Source of the DNA: CAYRWR01 sp964428015
GTDB lineage: Bacteria > Spirochaetota > Brevinematia > Brevinematales > CAYRWR01
NCBI GenBank assembly: GCA_964428015.1
Contig: CAYRWR010000013.1
Span: 14,302-78,301 of the forward strand
Direction: 5' to 3'
Length of the DNA stretch: 64,000 bases
The notes beneath the pieces were generated by a model. The model was not told the DNA's origin and did not search any database. It was given only the letters and a program-made list of their open reading frames with translations. Made by a program: the position numbers and the translations under genes. Of the stretch, positions 62,043-64,000 are shown piece after piece. Each line of letters begins with the position of its first letter. The stretch's first letter is position 1.

Positions 62043-62238
62043 TCCTGTAAGCTCCAGTTCGATGGAGGTAACCAGATGCCCTTCACAATGTGCTTTGATC
62101 AGGATGTTGACAAATTCCTGCTTGATAAATATCTCCTCTAAAATAATTTAATCAATATTTTAACTGATTTTCAGTGATTTTACAAGAGGCATATACAGGA
62201 AATTATTGGACTTTCCTTTGCATGACAACCTTACAATA

Positions 62239-62267
62239 TTGATTATTGTCCAAATATTTTCTATAAT
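62239..62267 (+). promoter_or_regulatory. Promoter of the leaderless-type lipoprotein gene
   Basis: TTGATT (62239-62244), a 17-bp spacer and a perfect TATAAT (62262-62267). The ATG of the gene begins 6 bp after the -10, so the transcript would have almost no leader. Confidence 0.6.
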
Positions 62268-62273
62268 TATAGT

Positions 62274-62723
62274 ATGACTCGTAATAATAAAATTGGGATA
62301 ATCTCTACTTGGTTACTCCTCCTCTGTATGCTCTCTGCCTGCCCTGTCCGCCCGGAAAGTAATATCAACGGCAGCTGGAGCCGGGGTAGTAAAGCCCGGA
62401 TTGTCATAAAAGGTAACAGCGGGACACTTACCGGGGAAAACGGAAAATCTATACCCATTAAAGTGGAATACCAGAAAAACGGAAATATCATTATACGGGA
62501 AATAAATCATACTCCGGGTTTTCTGGAAAATTATATACCCAAAGAAGTAGCCATCCAGATTTATACCAATGCTCTGGTCCGTAACACTTATTATCAATTG
62601 ACCAGAGAAACCAATGGAAACCTCACCGCTCATATCTATGCCTGGGAAGTATTCTATGATTATGATTACAAGCCCTATTATATCATACCCAAGGATTTCA
62701 TTGAGACCTGGGAAACCAAATAG
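62274..62723 (+). CDS. Small predicted lipoprotein of unknown function
   Basis: The product has 149 residues with a lipoprotein signal peptide (hydrophobic STWLLLLCMLSAC, cysteine 23). The mature part is beta-rich (SWSRGSKARIVIKGNSGTL) with no recognised domain. No other in-frame start exists before the lipobox. No ribosome-binding site is seen, since the -10 element lies directly upstream. The pepT-like gene follows 44 bp later on the same strand. Confidence 0.72.
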   Translation: MTRNNKIGIISTWLLLLCMLSACPVRPESNINGSWSRGSKARIVIKGNSGTLTGENGKSIPIKVEYQKNGNIIIREINHTPGFLENYIPKEVAIQIYTNALVRNTYYQLTRETNGNLTAHIYAWEVFYDYDYKPYYIIPKDFIETWETK

Positions 62724-62767
62724 ACCGGGGCAGGCTGCAACGGTCAGTTTTATACAAGGAGAATAAA

Positions 62768-63883
62768 TTGTCACTGAGAGAACGCGTTATACATGAATTT
62801 ATGACTATGGTCCAGATAGATAGTCTTTCTTTTAAAGAAGAGAAGATGTTTGACTACCTGCAGAAAAGACTTAAAGATATAGGTATTACCGGAGAATATC
62901 TGCCCTATACCGAGGAAAAAACCGGCCTTTCTTCTGCCAACCTTTTGGTACGCCTGGAGTCCAATTCCCAGCGCCCCCGCAAATCCCTGTTTTTTGATGC
63001 GCATCTGGACACAGTAGAGCCTGGATTGGGGATTAAACCCCATATCCAGGATGACCGTATTGTCAGTGATGGTACTACAATTCTGGGCGCGGATGATAAA
63101 GCCGGGGCAGCCGCCATGGTTATCGCACTGGAAGAAATCATCAGTCAAAAACTGGAACATGGTGACCTGACCTTTTTATTTACCTCAGCCGAAGAGGTGG
63201 GACTTTCCGGTATCACCCATCTGGATTTTTCCAAAGTCAAGGCAGATTTTGGTTATGTACTGGATTCACACGGACCGGTGGGTGCGGTGATCACTGCCGC
63301 TCCTTTTCATTATATTTATGACATCAATGTCATCGGTAAAGCCAGCCATGCTGGAATAGCACCCAATGACGGCATCAACGCCATTAAGATCGCCGCCCGG
63401 ATTATCGAGCAACTCCCGCAGGGGCAGGTGAATGCTGATACCGTAGCCAATGTGGGGTTGATCGAAGGCGGACGCGCCACCAATATTGTAGCCGATCATT
63501 GTCATATCAAAGGAGAATACCGCAGCATCAACCAGGCAGACTGTGAAAAGCTCAAGTCTATCGTGGATACGGTAGTCCATACCCTGGGTAAAGGTGCTCC
63601 CGATATCCAATTGGAACAAACCCTGGCCTATGAAGGATTCCGTTTTTCAGAAAAGGAGGACATAATCCAAACTGTGGTACATGCCCTCCAGGCACTATCC
63701 ATACCGGTCAGGCTGGAAGAGACCCGGGGCGGATCCCATTCCAATATTTATAACCAGAACGGGGTCAAAGCCGTAACCTTATCTACCGGGATGGAAGAAC
63801 TTCACTCTACTAATGAATATATACGGCTGGATGACCTCGAAAACACTGCCCATCTGATTCTGAAACTGGCAGAACTGGCATAG
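62768..63883 (+). CDS. PepT-like M20 family metallopeptidase
   Basis: The product has 371 residues. M20 motifs are visible: FFDAHLDTVEPG (about 76-87, metal histidine and aspartate), ILGADDKAGAAAM (about 106-118, bridging aspartate), FTSAEEVGLSG (about 138-148, catalytic and metal glutamates) and a lid-domain segment GKASHAGIAPNDGINAI. The length is near that of the short PepT-related peptidases of Gram-positive bacteria, which cleave tripeptides or N-terminal residues. The start is TTG, with AAGGAGA 5 bp upstream. The gene is followed 8 bp later by a lipoprotein gene, so they may be co-transcribed. Confidence 0.88.
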   Translation: MSLRERVIHEFMTMVQIDSLSFKEEKMFDYLQKRLKDIGITGEYLPYTEEKTGLSSANLLVRLESNSQRPRKSLFFDAHLDTVEPGLGIKPHIQDDRIVSDGTTILGADDKAGAAAMVIALEEIISQKLEHGDLTFLFTSAEEVGLSGITHLDFSKVKADFGYVLDSHGPVGAVITAAPFHYIYDINVIGKASHAGIAPNDGINAIKIAARIIEQLPQGQVNADTVANVGLIEGGRATNIVADHCHIKGEYRSINQADCEKLKSIVDTVVHTLGKGAPDIQLEQTLAYEGFRFSEKEDIIQTVVHALQALSIPVRLEETRGGSHSNIYNQNGVKAVTLSTGMEELHSTNEYIRLDDLENTAHLILKLAELA

Positions 63884-63891
63884 GAGACAGT

Positions 63892-64000
63892 ATGAAAAAT
63901 ATCCTGATTCTTCCCTTCCTGTGCCTTTTCACTTTTTTGATATCCTGCGGCAGCGCGGAGAGCTTTACCAAAAAAGGCCTGGAATACCAGAAGTCCGGCA
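63892..64000 (+). CDS. Predicted lipoprotein, N-terminal part
   Basis: The gene is cut by the window end after 36 codons. It has a lipoprotein signal peptide (LCLFTFLISC, cysteine 19) and then FTKKGLEYQKSG, which looks like the start of a TPR helix. GGAGA precedes the ATG. It follows the PepT-like gene by 8 bp. Confidence 0.7.
   Translation, partial: MKNILILPFLCLFTFLISCGSAESFTKKGLEYQKSG

Noticed and set aside
1..64000. CRISPR arrays, insertion sequences or prophage
   Set aside because: No regularly spaced direct repeats, transposase or phage motifs were seen, and gene content is core-like.

Overview
This 64 kb window is chromosomal DNA of a diderm bacterium, most probably a spirochaete. The outer membrane is shown by an adjacent BamA, TamB and OmpH/Skp set and by at least seven lipoprotein signal peptides. 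The spirochaete assignment is an inference from gene order recalled for Borrelia: tamB-bamA-skp on one strand, and a complete six-gene mevalonate operon in the order HMG-CoA synthase, type 2 IPP isomerase, HMG-CoA reductase, diphosphomevalonate decarboxylase, phosphomevalonate kinase, mevalonate kinase. The base composition is far from that of Borrelia. It is AT-rich around bamA/tamB and clearly GC-rich in the mevalonate operon. No insertion sequence, phage gene, integrase or CRISPR array was seen, so this looks like core chromosome.

Layout. 1-2.4 kb (+): the end of uppS, cdsA and an orphan solute-binding protein. 2.4-18.7 kb (-): a long gene series running AAA ATPase, Gfo/Idh oxidoreductase, M50 protease, TPR protein, LPP20-type lipoprotein, tamB, bamA, skp, HD-GYP phosphodiesterase. 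18.8-23.2 kb (-): a CrtI-like oxidoreductase, an RND/MMPL exporter and its TetR regulator. 23.4-29.8 kb (+): the mevalonate operon, transcribed divergently from tetR. A perfect 11-bp inverted repeat lies in the shared promoter region. 29.9-40.2 kb: a zinc-peptidase lipoprotein, GNAT, a lipoprotein, glycogen phosphorylase, acpS, a group 2 sigma-70 factor, a TPR protein and a second HD-GYP. 40.2-52.2 kb (mostly -): NUDIX, trmB, gatC, ribE, DUF366-like, queC, a SWIM-SNF2 ATPase, GNAT, an unknown gene, aspS, a lipoprotein, then yidD-rnpA-rpmH behind tRNA-Phe. 52.4-58.0 kb (+): an outer-membrane-like protein, guaB, and a four-gene operon of an HD-GYP variant, a degenerate GGDEF protein and two unknown proteins. 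58.1-64 kb: an LVIVD beta-propeller, a second SNF2 ATPase, a lipoprotein, a PepT-like peptidase and the start of another lipoprotein.

How the parts fit. The mevalonate enzymes make IPP/DMAPP, and uppS at the window edge consumes IPP to make the undecaprenyl carrier. CdsA makes CDP-diacylglycerol. BamA, TamB and Skp build the outer membrane. Three HD-GYP-type proteins and one GGDEF-derived protein suggest a large c-di-GMP role. No catalytically intact diguanylate cyclase is present in the window. The four-gene operon at 55.1-58.0 kb is the best candidate for an undescribed system: its GGDEF protein has lost the active-site loop but keeps the RxxD inhibitory-site motif, as expected of a c-di-GMP receptor. 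All product names come from reading motifs and comparing with remembered families. No database search was run.
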